Of a stretch of DNA of 64,000 nucleotides, positions 8,979 through 16,510 are shown one piece after another (the first letter of the stretch is position 1; every line of letters begins with the position of its first letter). The position numbers and the translations under genes were made by a program. The stretch comes from G965197405 sp965197405 (GTDB taxonomy: Bacteria; Chloroflexota; Dehalococcoidia; Lucifugimonadales; JAGWBF01). Location of the stretch: positions 434,001 through 498,000 of the forward strand of contig OZ240206.1 of NCBI GenBank assembly GCA_965197405.1, given 5' to 3'. The notes under the pieces are model-generated. The model did not search any database. It worked only from the letters and a program-made list of their open reading frames with translations, and had not been told where the DNA came from.

Positions 8979-9041
8979 AGGGGGAAGGCAACGAGAGCGC
9001 TAAATCCTGCCACCGGACCGGCGGCGGTGTTCTCGAAGGGT

Positions 9042-9404
9042 TCAGTTGTCCATTACAACGAGCAGTCCCGCCGCCAGCGCCCTCTCGGACGCCTCATCAT
9101 CCACGACGCCGTCCTGCATCCAGATGTACTTGGCCCCCACCTCAATCGCCTCATCCACCACCGGGGAAACGTACTCCGAGCGCCGGAAGATGTCCACCAT
9201 GTCTATAGGCTCGGGGACCGATTTCAGGTCCGGGTAGCTCTTTTCGCCCAGCACCTCGTCGGTCATGGGGTTGACCGGTATAATTCTGTAGCCCTGTGCC
9301 TGCATGTATTTCGCCACCCTATGACTGTCCCTCTGGGGATTGGGTGAGAGGCCGACCACGGCAATGGTGCGGCTCTTGGAAAGCTGCTCTTCAATACAGT
9401 GCAT
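9042..9404 (-). CDS. CoA-binding (Rossmann-like) protein, YccU type, short C-terminus
   Basis: 120 aa from the ATG at 9404, preceded by GGAG. The frame is open further upstream, but that part runs through an R2 repeat and is not protein-like. The protein matches the CoA_binding family: TIAVVGLSPNPQRDSHRVAKYM, GYRIIPVNP, and YIWMQDGVVDDEASERALAAGL. Homologues usually end with a further 15-20 residues around a conserved cysteine (CIKIEH-like), which are missing because the frame stops after VVMDN. Function of the family is poorly known. Confidence 0.85.
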   Translation of the reverse strand: MHCIEEQLSKSRTIAVVGLSPNPQRDSHRVAKYMQAQGYRIIPVNPMTDEVLGEKSYPDLKSVPEPIDMVDIFRRSEYVSPVVDEAIEVGAKYIWMQDGVVDDEASERALAAGLLVVMDN

Positions 9405-9434
9405 ATGCTGCCCTCTCCTGTGGTTTACCAAGCT

Positions 9435-9463
9435 ATTGTACATAAGCCGGACCAGGGGAGCAA
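9435..9463 (-). promoter_or_regulatory. Sigma-70-like promoter of the CoA-binding protein gene
   Basis: On the minus strand, TTGCTC (9463-9458) and TACAAT (9440-9435) are 17 bases apart, about 30 bases before the ATG at 9404. The -10 box matches 5 of 6. Confidence 0.5.
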
Positions 9464-9492
9464 ACTCCAGCTTTACCATGAAAATAATCTTC

Positions 9493-9557
9493 GTCATACC
9501 CGCGAAAGCGGGTATCCACAGCCCAGGTCCCTGGACTCCCGCTTTCGCGGGAGTGAC
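9493..9557. repeat. R2 repeat copy (GCGAAAGC palindrome type)
   Basis: GTCATACCCGCGAAAGCGGG opens the element and CCCGCTTTCGCGGGAGTGAC closes it in inverted orientation. Related copies are at 22231-22294, 23590-23674, 24668-24729, 35882-35947, 40632-40717 and 62629-62770. Confidence 0.85.
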
Positions 9558-9601
9558 TGTGGGGAAGTGGTCAGGGTTCAGTCTATTATTCACGCGTCAG
9601 T

Positions 9602-9800
9602 AACTCTCGACGCTGGGCGAGTACAGGCCCCGCCGCGTGTCATTCCGAACGGAGCACAGCGCAGTGAGGAATCTCAAATCCTTGTCCACAGCCCCGGTCC
9701 GTCAGAAATGCAACGCCCTAGGGGAAGGACCTGTCAGTCGAGTTGCGTCATGCCTCTAAACACCATCCTTAGATTCCTCACTGCGTTCGGAATGACATCT
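9602..9800. repeat. R3 repeat copy (GTCATTCCGA...TCGGAATGAC type)
   Basis: Starts near CTCGACGCTGGGCGAGTACA, contains GTCATTCCGAACGGAG...GAGGAATCT, and closes with GATTCCTCACTGCGTTCGGAATGACAT. Other copies: about 30876-31033, 32776-32849 plus 33877-33905 (split by the IS), 36609-36751, 44919-45036 and 48161-48331, with a fragment at 23817-23858. Confidence 0.85.
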
Positions 9801-9954
9801 TACACGTCTCAGGTTGCGCGGCCTTAATGTGAACAGGCCCTAGACCCCTCGCTCCGCTCGGAGCCTGCCCCTGGCTTGAACATGGGGTGACAATTGAATG
9901 GCCCTGATTCCTGACCGACGACAACCCAACCCTGGCTCAGGCGTCAGGATTATC

Positions 9955-9983
9955 TATACACGCCTTTTATGGGCTTGTATAAT
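9955..9983 (+). promoter_or_regulatory. Sigma-70-like promoter of the galactose-binding-like gene
   Basis: TATACA (9955-9960) and a perfect TATAAT (9978-9983) are separated by 17 bases. The start codon at 10025 follows 41 bases later with CGGAGGA before it. Confidence 0.55.
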
Positions 9984-10024
9984 TCACCGCAGGCTTAGGG
10001 GAATCTTGGACCGCGGAGGAAGCT

Positions 10025-10534
10025 ATGATAAGGGTTACACTGGACCTGGAGAATCCGGGGGACTTGCAGCAAGCACAAGGCCGGTGGAAGTTCGCCCAGG
10101 GGTTCTCGCCCGGCGAACCCAACGAAGGGCTGGTTGCAAGGGCGGGCGACAGCCCGGCCCGGCTCGCCGACTACGATGACTCCGGTTGGGAGACGTGTGA
10201 GAACATCCAGGAGAGCCGGTCCAGCGGGTTTACCTTTGGCTGGTACCGCATCAGTGTGACGGTGCCGGAGCAGGTGCAGGGCGTGGACGTAAAAGGCTCC
10301 CGGATGTATTTTGAAACGTGCATAGACGATTATGGCGAGATATGGATTAACGGCGAGTGTGACCGCAACAAGGGCGCGGTCGCTGGCTTCAACGTGCCCC
10401 AACGCGTACCCATGACTGCCGACACCCAGCCGGGCACAAAGTACGTCATCGCCTGCCTCGCCGCCAACGGCCCCCTGGCGGCGCCCGGAGGGACCATCTT
10501 CATACGCTATGGACGCCTGGCCTTCGAGATGTAG
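10025..10534 (+). CDS. Galactose-binding-like (jelly-roll) domain protein
   Basis: 169 aa, ATG with GGAGGA upstream. Hydrophobic and aromatic spacing (ARLADYDDSGWETCENIQ, FGWYRISVTVPEQV, SRMYFETCIDDYGEIWINGE, and GTIFIRYGRLAFEM) resembles the beta-sandwich found at the N-terminus of glycosidases (beta-galactosidase type) and in carbohydrate-binding modules. No catalytic domain or signal peptide is present. Its last 35 bases overlap, in convergent orientation, the C-terminal coding end of the selenoprotein gene. Exact role unknown. Confidence 0.65.
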   Translation: MIRVTLDLENPGDLQQAQGRWKFAQGFSPGEPNEGLVARAGDSPARLADYDDSGWETCENIQESRSSGFTFGWYRISVTVPEQVQGVDVKGSRMYFETCIDDYGEIWINGECDRNKGAVAGFNVPQRVPMTADTQPGTKYVIACLAANGPLAAPGGTIFIRYGRLAFEM

Positions 10535-11870
10535 CCCCCACAGACAGGAGCTCCTCCGGCTCGAACACGGTGGAGTCATCCACCGGCCGCTTCAATACGA
10601 GCAGTGCAGCCTCCACCATGCTGCGCCTCCACTCCTTTTCGCTCTCCGGAGTGCGGGTTGGGTCCCCGAATGGATGGTGGAATCGCCCTCCGGCCTTGAC
10701 GATTCGGTTGGCGCCCACTCGCTGGGCAACGCTAATCAGCGCGGTGACCAGGACAGTGGGGATTCCCGCCTTCTCCAGCTGCTTCGCGAGCGTAGCCCCG
10801 CTACGCGTGCCCGTCCCTCAGGTGGCTACCAGGAGCACGGCATCCACGCCTTGCCTCTTGAGCTCCTGGGCCATCTCCCCACCCAGCCTGGTCATGGTGC
10901 TGATGCTGGACATATTTCCGGTGGTCACATAGTATTCCTCGTGGAGGCGGCCAATCAGGCCCTCTCGCTCCAACTGGCGCAGCCCGTCCAAGGGGACCAC
11001 GCGGTCCGGGTCGTCATTCGTCCACCGGGTGTCGCAACCCCCGTGCCAAGCCTCGTACTCTCCCTGTCTGAGATCGGATACCCCAACTAGGCTATAGTGA
11101 AGCCACTTGGACGCGTTCCAGGTCTCCAAACGGTCCGGATTGCCGTAGGGGACCAGCCCGGACTCGGTAACCACGGCGATTGTGGCCCGGCTGAGCTCAG
11201 GCAGGGGCGGCGGAGGGGGCACGTACTCGAACTCCGGTACGTTTATCTCCGGCTCGAAAGGCTCGCCCTTGAGCCGGCTCAAGAGCATGTCAACGGCGCG
11301 CTCAGCCGCGGGCGTCCCCACGTTCACGCCGTTGCGGACGCCCCGGGGCAGATACCCTTCCTGGGCAGCCGGGCCAAGGCTTTCGCCGCGACCAAGGCGT
11401 ATGGCCATACGCGCGAGGGCAGGGATGACCTCGCCCATCCCCGCCGCCGTGGGAGTGGTGGGAAGTATGTAGACCTCGGGCCTGTGCTGCTCCACTCCCG
11501 GGTTTTGAGGGTGCATGGCAGTCACCACAGGGATGGACATGGCCCTATGCACCTCGGCGCACGCGGCGGTACAGGCTATCCCGTAGCGGCCAGCGCTGAA
11601 GGCGGGGCCTGCCACCAGGACATCGGGCTTCAGGCCTTCCACATCCTGCAATATCAGGGCCAGCGCCTCTTCCTGGCGCTCGGTAAAATAGTTATCCCCG
11701 CACACCACCGTTCCCACGATAGCGGCCTCATCCCCAAGGGCCTTCTGTAAAGGGACGCCCGGCCCCACCGGGCCTTTCTTAATCAGGTGTGCCGGCGTGT
11801 CGGCCTTTTCCTCTCCGCCGATGCCGGCGAAAAACTGGTTCAGGTAATGCACTATGCGCAGGGCGCTCAT
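10500..11870 (-). CDS. Glycine/sarcosine/betaine reductase component B selenoprotein-like (GrdB family), UGA read as selenocysteine
   Basis: 456 aa when the TGA at 10820-10818 is read as Sec351; without read-through a 350-residue fragment and a separate C-terminal frame appear. Start is the ATG at 11870 with AGGAGG upstream; the protein opens MSALRIVHYLNQFFAG, the typical GrdB N-terminus, followed by GIGGEEKAD. The site reads LLVAT-U-GTGTRSGAT, matching the GrdB motif TUGTCTRCGA with the two downstream cysteines replaced by Gly and Ser. After it come VGANRIVKAGGRFHHPFGDP, also GrdB-like. A hairpin fitting a bacterial SECIS follows the TGA. GrdB forms a selenoether on the substrate and hands a carboxymethyl group to GrdA; no grdA or grdC/D is in the window. 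It is last in the cluster hyuB-hyuA-PAC2-grdE-like-grdB-like. The final stop is also TGA. Confidence 0.85.
10790..10820 (-). promoter_or_regulatory. Selenocysteine codon and putative bacterial SECIS hairpin
   Basis: Minus-strand order: TGA (10820-10818), 11 bases, then GCGTAGC (10806-10800), loop GGG (10799-10797), and GCTACGC (10796-10790), a perfect 7-bp stem. The apical loop starts 18 bases after the TGA and is made of G residues, as expected of bacterial SECIS elements, in which an apical loop with G in its first positions lies about 16-37 bases downstream of the UGA and binds SelB. Confidence 0.75.
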
Positions 11871-11931
11871 GGACAGGCCCTCCTGCTCTGTGTGAGTGTT
11901 GAGGTAGCTACCGGGGTCTTCCAAAGTGCCT

Positions 11932-12053
11932 TCTCCCCCGGCGGGAGAAGGTTAGAATGAGGGGGAGTTGTTCCGACATTACCCTCACCTCAATCCTCTC
12001 CCGTCAAGGGAGAGGAGGCCCTAAGGCAATACATTCGGAAACACCCTCTAAGG
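11932..12053. repeat. R1 palindromic repeat, copy 2
   Basis: Same order of parts as the copy at 4039-4163: TTCTCCCCCGGCGGGAGAA, AGAATGAGGGGG, CCCTCACCTCAATCCTCTCC, CGTCAAGGGAGAGG and CACCCTCTAAGG. It fills the gap between the grdE-like and grdB-like genes, so it may form a strong hairpin in the polycistronic transcript. Confidence 0.7.
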
Positions 12054-12075
12054 GTCTTCCGTGGGGGCTTCTCTG

Positions 12076-13365
12076 CTAGAAGTCCCGGGCAGTGAGGCCG
12101 CTTATTCCCATCTGCCAGTATCCGGTATACATCTCGTGGGCGCTCAGGGTCATGGCAGCCCCGGCCTCTATGCTGTCACCCCAATCTTCCTGGGTGGTAA
12201 ATGTGACGGTCTCCCCACCGATGACTCGCTCCACGGCGGGCACGGAGAACCGCCGGTCAACGCCGCCGGTGCTGACGATGGCCCTGGCTTCGGGCACGAA
12301 GTCAACCAGGGGCCAGTCTGCGCCATCGGGTCCCCCGTGCTCATGGACAATCGGGACTGACTTGATTCCCAAGTTCTCACACGCCTGGACAGTCAGCATG
12401 AAGTCTATGAATGTGTTGCCGGTCCCCTCCAGGGTCTGGACTACCCCATCGGCCTGCAACAGGCTTGCCAGCTTGGCCGCGTACTGGGCGTTCCGCTCCT
12501 TGCCCCTGTGGTCGTCAAAGTGGCCCCGGCAGAGGACCACGCCAACAAAGTTGAGGTCCACCCCATGCCGGTCGTAGAGGGCTTTCACCACAGGGTTGTT
12601 GCAGTGGATGTAGGTAGATACCTTCATGGGGCTGCGGTAATTGCCGCTGACTACGGCTCCGTCCATCATCTCGTTGGGATGCAGGAGAGTCGGCGCCATG
12701 TCCCTCATGGGCATCCCGTACAGAAAGGTCTGAACCATGAACCCCTGCCACTGGCACTGGTCTATGTACGCGACCCTGGGCAGCGTTGGGTCTGCGGGGG
12801 ACAGCTGGTAGGTCTTCACATCGTCCGGGGCGCTATCCAGGGTCACTCCGGCCAGATAGCCGGCGGCCCTCAACCCGGCTTCGCGGATGGATGCATCGTA
12901 CTCTTCATTGCTGACGCCCGGCCTGGGACGAAACAGAAGGACCACGTTGGCGGTATCGGAGCAGGAGGAGTAGGCCGCTCCGGGGCCGGACATATCAATG
13001 AATCCCTCGTTGAACTCCAGGATGCCCCCGGTAGGCTCCGGGAACTGGGCCGACTCCAGCACGGCCAGCCCCTCCAGGACGTTGGTCCTGCCTCCTCCTA
13101 CTGTGCGCGCCGGGCCAAGGAAACCGGGGAAGGCAAGGGAAGAGGCGCCCACTTTTACACGCGGCTCTATGGCATCCAGAACATGAACGATGCGGGTCCG
13201 TTCGCCCGGGTGGGCCAGGGCGATGGACACGTCCTCAATGGAATCGCCCTGCAAGGCGACGGACCGCAACTCATCGTAATTTACGTGGAGGACGCCGTCT
13301 TCCAGGCGTGTATTGGATGAGAAAGTCACCCTCCTCACCCGGTACTTCCCCATCTCCAGCTTCAT
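12076..13365 (-). CDS. GrdE-like glycine/sarcosine/betaine reductase component B proprotein
   Basis: 429 aa, ATG 9 bases after the PAC2-like stop. It resembles the GrdE/PrdA proprotein family: a beta-rich N-terminus (LEDGVLHVNYDEL, VRIVHVLDAIEP-like), GFIDMSGPGAAYSSCSDTAN, LHPNEMMDGAVVSGNYRSP, YIHCNNPVVKALYDRHG, and a C-terminal EGTGNTFIDFMLTVQACENLG region. In known systems this chain is self-cleaved to give a pyruvoyl-containing subunit that works with the GrdB selenoprotein. I could not locate the cleavage cysteine with confidence. Pairing with grdB-like immediately downstream supports the call. Confidence 0.78.
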   Translation of the reverse strand: MKLEMGKYRVRRVTFSSNTRLEDGVLHVNYDELRSVALQGDSIEDVSIALAHPGERTRIVHVLDAIEPRVKVGASSLAFPGFLGPARTVGGGRTNVLEGLAVLESAQFPEPTGGILEFNEGFIDMSGPGAAYSSCSDTANVVLLFRPRPGVSNEEYDASIREAGLRAAGYLAGVTLDSAPDDVKTYQLSPADPTLPRVAYIDQCQWQGFMVQTFLYGMPMRDMAPTLLHPNEMMDGAVVSGNYRSPMKVSTYIHCNNPVVKALYDRHGVDLNFVGVVLCRGHFDDHRGKERNAQYAAKLASLLQADGVVQTLEGTGNTFIDFMLTVQACENLGIKSVPIVHEHGGPDGADWPLVDFVPEARAIVSTGGVDRRFSVPAVERVIGGETVTFTTQEDWGDSIEAGAAMTLSAHEMYTGYWQMGISGLTARDF

Positions 13366-13374
13366 ACCGCGCTG

Positions 13375-14250
13375 TCAGCCCTGGTCTTCGCCGAGGCGTC
13401 TGTCCATCTCCGATAGGAACTCTTGCACCTCCGGAGAGAGGGACGTCAGGTCCTCTGCGGCGGTCTGCCGGCTTCTGGCATCATAATGGGCCTCCAGCTG
13501 CTGGACCATCTCCTTTGCCTGGGGATTGCGGGCTACCGCGGCGTCTATCTGGCGGTACTGGCGCTGGCCGCGCTCGCTGTCAATCAGCTGAGAGGGGAGG
13601 TTGTACATATCGCAGAGGATTTCCAGCAGCCGGGCAACCCCGGCATAGTCCTCGTCCAACTGGGCGTAATGAGGCAGGCGAACAAGGAAGTTCATGGTTT
13701 CTATTCCCAGCGTGGGCGCATCCTGGGTGATCAGGTAGGTGATGCTGGTAGGGCCTTCGTAGTTGCTGCTCTGGATACCGTACCGCTTGCGCTCCTCCTC
13801 GGGGACTATGCCGGTCGCCATCAGGGGGCGAGTATGGGGCACGGCGTCGGAGACTCCGCCTATCTGGGTGTATCGCACCACGTGGAAGTGCTTGAGCACC
13901 TCCAGAACGGACTCTATGTAGTCCTCCCCAAAGGCATGAGGCTCCAGGAGATGGAAGAAGAGGAAGTCCGGGGGCTGTTCCCGCCTGGCATAGAGGACCG
14001 TGGTGTTGGGAATGGTGATACGGCGCTCGACTCCCACGTTCATTATTCTGGGCCGATAGCGAGTGAAGTCATAGAACTCGCCGGGCCGGGTCAGCCTGCC
14101 GAACTCCTGGGCATTCATGTGCCTCTCGAGACGTATCAGGGTGTGGCGTCCGACTCTGCCTACGTCCACCCAGGGGCGCAGGGTGACAAGGGCGTGGGGC
14201 TGCCTCAGCTCAGGCATGGACTCGTCTATTTCAAAGGCGCCTATCTTCAT
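13375..14250 (-). CDS. PAC2 (proteasome assembly chaperone) family protein
   Basis: 291 aa from the ATG at 14250, where homology starts (MKIGAFEIDESMPELRQP). It shows the PAC2-type alternation of strands and helices (PHALVTLRPWVDVGRVG, DFLFFHLLEPHAFGEDYIESVLEVL, YTQIGGVSDAVPHTRPLMATG, SITYLITQDAPTLGIETMNFLVRLPHYA split into its parts). PAC2 proteins bind or chaperone other proteins and have no known catalytic role. It lies between hyuA and the grdE-like gene, so it probably serves the same pathway. No clear Shine-Dalgarno before the start. Confidence 0.7.
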   Translation of the reverse strand: MKIGAFEIDESMPELRQPHALVTLRPWVDVGRVGRHTLIRLERHMNAQEFGRLTRPGEFYDFTRYRPRIMNVGVERRITIPNTTVLYARREQPPDFLFFHLLEPHAFGEDYIESVLEVLKHFHVVRYTQIGGVSDAVPHTRPLMATGIVPEEERKRYGIQSSNYEGPTSITYLITQDAPTLGIETMNFLVRLPHYAQLDEDYAGVARLLEILCDMYNLPSQLIDSERGQRQYRQIDAAVARNPQAKEMVQQLEAHYDARSRQTAAEDLTSLSPEVQEFLSEMDRRLGEDQG

Positions 14251-14320
14251 GACCCATATTGTGTCAGGAAAGAGGTCGAATTGCAAGACTTGAGGAGACC
14301 CTGGGCATCAGCCACCAGGA

Positions 14321-16417
14321 CTATCGGGACTCCAGCAAGATGTTCGACCACTCGTCAATGGAGGTCTGCCAATCGGGGGTTACGACCGTCAGGGAGTTGT
14401 CTTCCTCGATAATCATAGGGCCGGCCTGGGGTTGGGGGGAAAGGTCCTCCCGCCCAATGACGGGGACCGTGACCCATCCCAGCCGGGGACCAAAGTAAGC
14501 CTTCCTGTCCCGTGATGGAGACTTCCAGCCCGCAGTCCCGGCAATTTTCAAGATTGGTGGGACCCTCGGCGCGTCGGATAGGCCTCTCGCCAGGCAGCGC
14601 AGGGCCACTATCTGGGTCTCCTCACTATCCGAGCGGTACCCGTAGGTCCTGGCGTGCTCGCTATGGAAATCCTCGACAAGCTCCCCGGCGCCCCGGGCAT
14701 CCAGCGCGCTGCCGGGGAGGGGTACGGTCAGAGCGTGGTCCTGGCCAACGTACCTCACGTCTGACGACAGACTTATGGACCGGTGGGCAGGGTCGTAGCC
14801 TTCCCGCTCCAGGGTGGCAACGGCCTCACCGACCATGTCCTCCAGGGCGCGGTTGACACGTCCCAGGTCCAGGTCAGAAGTCCTGGCATAAAAGGTCCTG
14901 ACGAGGTGGTGCTCCACACCGGCGAAGAGGAGCCCAATAGAGCTGAAGAGGCCGGGCAGGGGCGGGACGACCACCTTTCTAATGCCCAACTCCGTGGCCA
15001 GGTCAGCGGCGTGGACCGGCCCCATACCACCGAAGGCAAAGAGGACGAAACGGCGTGGGTCGCGACCCCGCTCGGTGGAGACGGCCCGCATGGTGCGTAT
15101 GAGGCTGGAGTTCGAGACAGTGCGAATCCCCCAGGCAACAGAAGTGACGTCCAGGCCGAGATACCCAGCCACCCGGTCCCTAATGGCCTTGTCCGCCAGG
15201 TCGGGGTGAATCTTGAGAGACCCCCCTGCCAGGTATTCGGGGCTGGTGAAGCCCAGGTGCACGTTGGCGTCCGTGATAGTGGGGGCCGTGCCCCCCTGGT
15301 TGTAGCAGGCAGGCCCAGGGCTTGCGCCGGTGCTCTCAGGCCCTACCTTGAGCGCGCCTCCCTCATCAACCCAGGCGATGCTGCCTCCACCCGCCCCAAC
15401 CTCCGCCAGGTCCACGGAAGGGACTCTCAGCAGGTAGCCGCTGCCCTTTACCAGCCGGTGTCCAATGCTGACCGCGCCTCCGACCTCGTATTCCGGCGAA
15501 TGGGTAATCTCTCCCTCTTCGATGATGGCCGCCTTGGCGGTGGTGCCGCCCATGTCCAGGGTCATCACGTCATCCAGGCCCATTCTCCGGGACAGGTGAT
15601 AGCAGCCGGTAACGCCGGCGGCGGGACCCGATTCGATGATGTGAATGGGGCGCTCCCGGGCCAGCTCCGAGGGCATCATGCCGCCGTTGGACTGCATCAC
15701 CATGATGGGGATGTCCATGTCCATCGCCTTGAGGTCCGACTCCATCGAGAGGAAGTAGCGGCTCACCACCGGCTGCACGTAGGCGTTGATTACGGTGGTG
15801 CTGGTGCGCTCGTACTCGTTAATCTCCGGGAGGACGCTGCTGGAGATGGAGACGGGCATATCCGGCGCAACTTCCCTTATCAGGTCTCTCACACGTCGCT
15901 CTTGGGCGCCGTTGGCGTAGGCGTGGAGGAAACAGACAGCCACCGACTCGACCCCTTCCTCCACCAAACGCCGGACTACGCTCCGCACGGCCTCCTCGTC
16001 GAGGGGGTCCCTCTCCTCGCCCGTAGAGCTCACGCGGGCAGGGACCTCAAACCGGAGATGCCTGGGCACAAGGGGTTCGGGCTTCTCCCAGTCCAGGTCG
16101 TAGAGCCTGTGCACACGCATACGACGGATTTCCAGCACGTCTCGAAACCCCCTGGTGGTGACCAGGGCCGTGACGGCCCCGCTGCGGGTGATGATGGCGT
16201 TGGTTGCCACCGTGGCCCCGTGGGTGTACTCGCTAATCTGCCTGCCCTCCAGGTGGTGGTCCGCGAGCGCCTCTTGTATGCCATGCCTGATGCCGACGCT
16301 GAAGTCCTGGGGAGTGGACAGCACCTTTCTGTGGTAGGCAGCGCCGTCGGCCCCCAACAGGACCACATCGGTGAATGTTCCTCCCACGTCTACGCCGAGG
16401 CGAAACTCTTCCGCCAT
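14321..16417 (-). CDS. hyuA: Hydantoinase/oxoprolinase subunit A
   Basis: 698 aa, ATG with AGGAG upstream. It has the actin-like ATPase fold of HyuA/acetophenone-carboxylase-type enzymes: GVDVGGTFTDVVLLGADG near the N-terminus, YTHGATVATNAIITRSGA, the IESGPAAGVTG phosphate loop, TLDMGGTTAKAAII, and FAFGGMGPVHAADLATELG. The family opens cyclic amides or carboxylates ketones with ATP, together with HyuB, which is encoded just upstream. Substrate cannot be told from sequence. Confidence 0.92.
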   Translation of the reverse strand: MAEEFRLGVDVGGTFTDVVLLGADGAAYHRKVLSTPQDFSVGIRHGIQEALADHHLEGRQISEYTHGATVATNAIITRSGAVTALVTTRGFRDVLEIRRMRVHRLYDLDWEKPEPLVPRHLRFEVPARVSSTGEERDPLDEEAVRSVVRRLVEEGVESVAVCFLHAYANGAQERRVRDLIREVAPDMPVSISSSVLPEINEYERTSTTVINAYVQPVVSRYFLSMESDLKAMDMDIPIMVMQSNGGMMPSELARERPIHIIESGPAAGVTGCYHLSRRMGLDDVMTLDMGGTTAKAAIIEEGEITHSPEYEVGGAVSIGHRLVKGSGYLLRVPSVDLAEVGAGGGSIAWVDEGGALKVGPESTGASPGPACYNQGGTAPTITDANVHLGFTSPEYLAGGSLKIHPDLADKAIRDRVAGYLGLDVTSVAWGIRTVSNSSLIRTMRAVSTERGRDPRRFVLFAFGGMGPVHAADLATELGIRKVVVPPLPGLFSSIGLLFAGVEHHLVRTFYARTSDLDLGRVNRALEDMVGEAVATLEREGYDPAHRSISLSSDVRYVGQDHALTVPLPGSALDARGAGELVEDFHSEHARTYGYRSDSEETQIVALRCLARGLSDAPRVPPILKIAGTAGWKSPSRDRKAYFGPRLGWVTVPVIGREDLSPQPQAGPMIIEEDNSLTVVTPDWQTSIDEWSNILLESR

Positions 16418-16433
16418 ACGAGGGCTCCTAATC

Positions 16434-16496
16434 TGGGAATCATGGATTCCGGCTCAAAGCCTGCCCCGTACTGGATACGGGGGCCGGAATGACGGG
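16434..16496. repeat. Short inverted repeat between hyuB and hyuA (R2-related variant)
   Basis: GGATTCCGGCTC...GGGGGCCGGAATGAC forms a hairpin with an inner GCCCCGTACTGGATACGGGG stem. It resembles the outer end of the R2 copy at 35882. It fills the 93-bp gap and may modulate hyuA expression. Confidence 0.6.
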
Positions 16497-16510
16497 ATGG
16501 GGGTTGCAGG

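Larger units (their letters stand above)
9405..10024. other. 620-bp non-coding gap holding R2 and R3 repeats and two promoters
   Basis: From left to right: the promoter of the CoA-binding gene (9435-9463), an R2 repeat (9493-9557), a long R3 repeat (about 9602-9800) and a partial R3 piece (about 9838-9903), then the promoter for the gene at 10025. No plausible gene was seen; ORFs here read through the palindromes. Confidence 0.75.

Noticed and set aside
9042..9060. TGA at the end of the CoA-binding gene as another selenocysteine codon
   Set aside because: The codons after it do not restore the family C-terminus and no hairpin follows, so it is an ordinary stop.
10509..11090. Plus-strand frame opposite grdB
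   Set aside because: The minus strand codes for the conserved GrdB protein across this whole region.
14783..16492. 569-codon plus-strand open frame across hyuA
   Set aside because: Antisense to a clear hyuA gene; no recognisable protein motifs.
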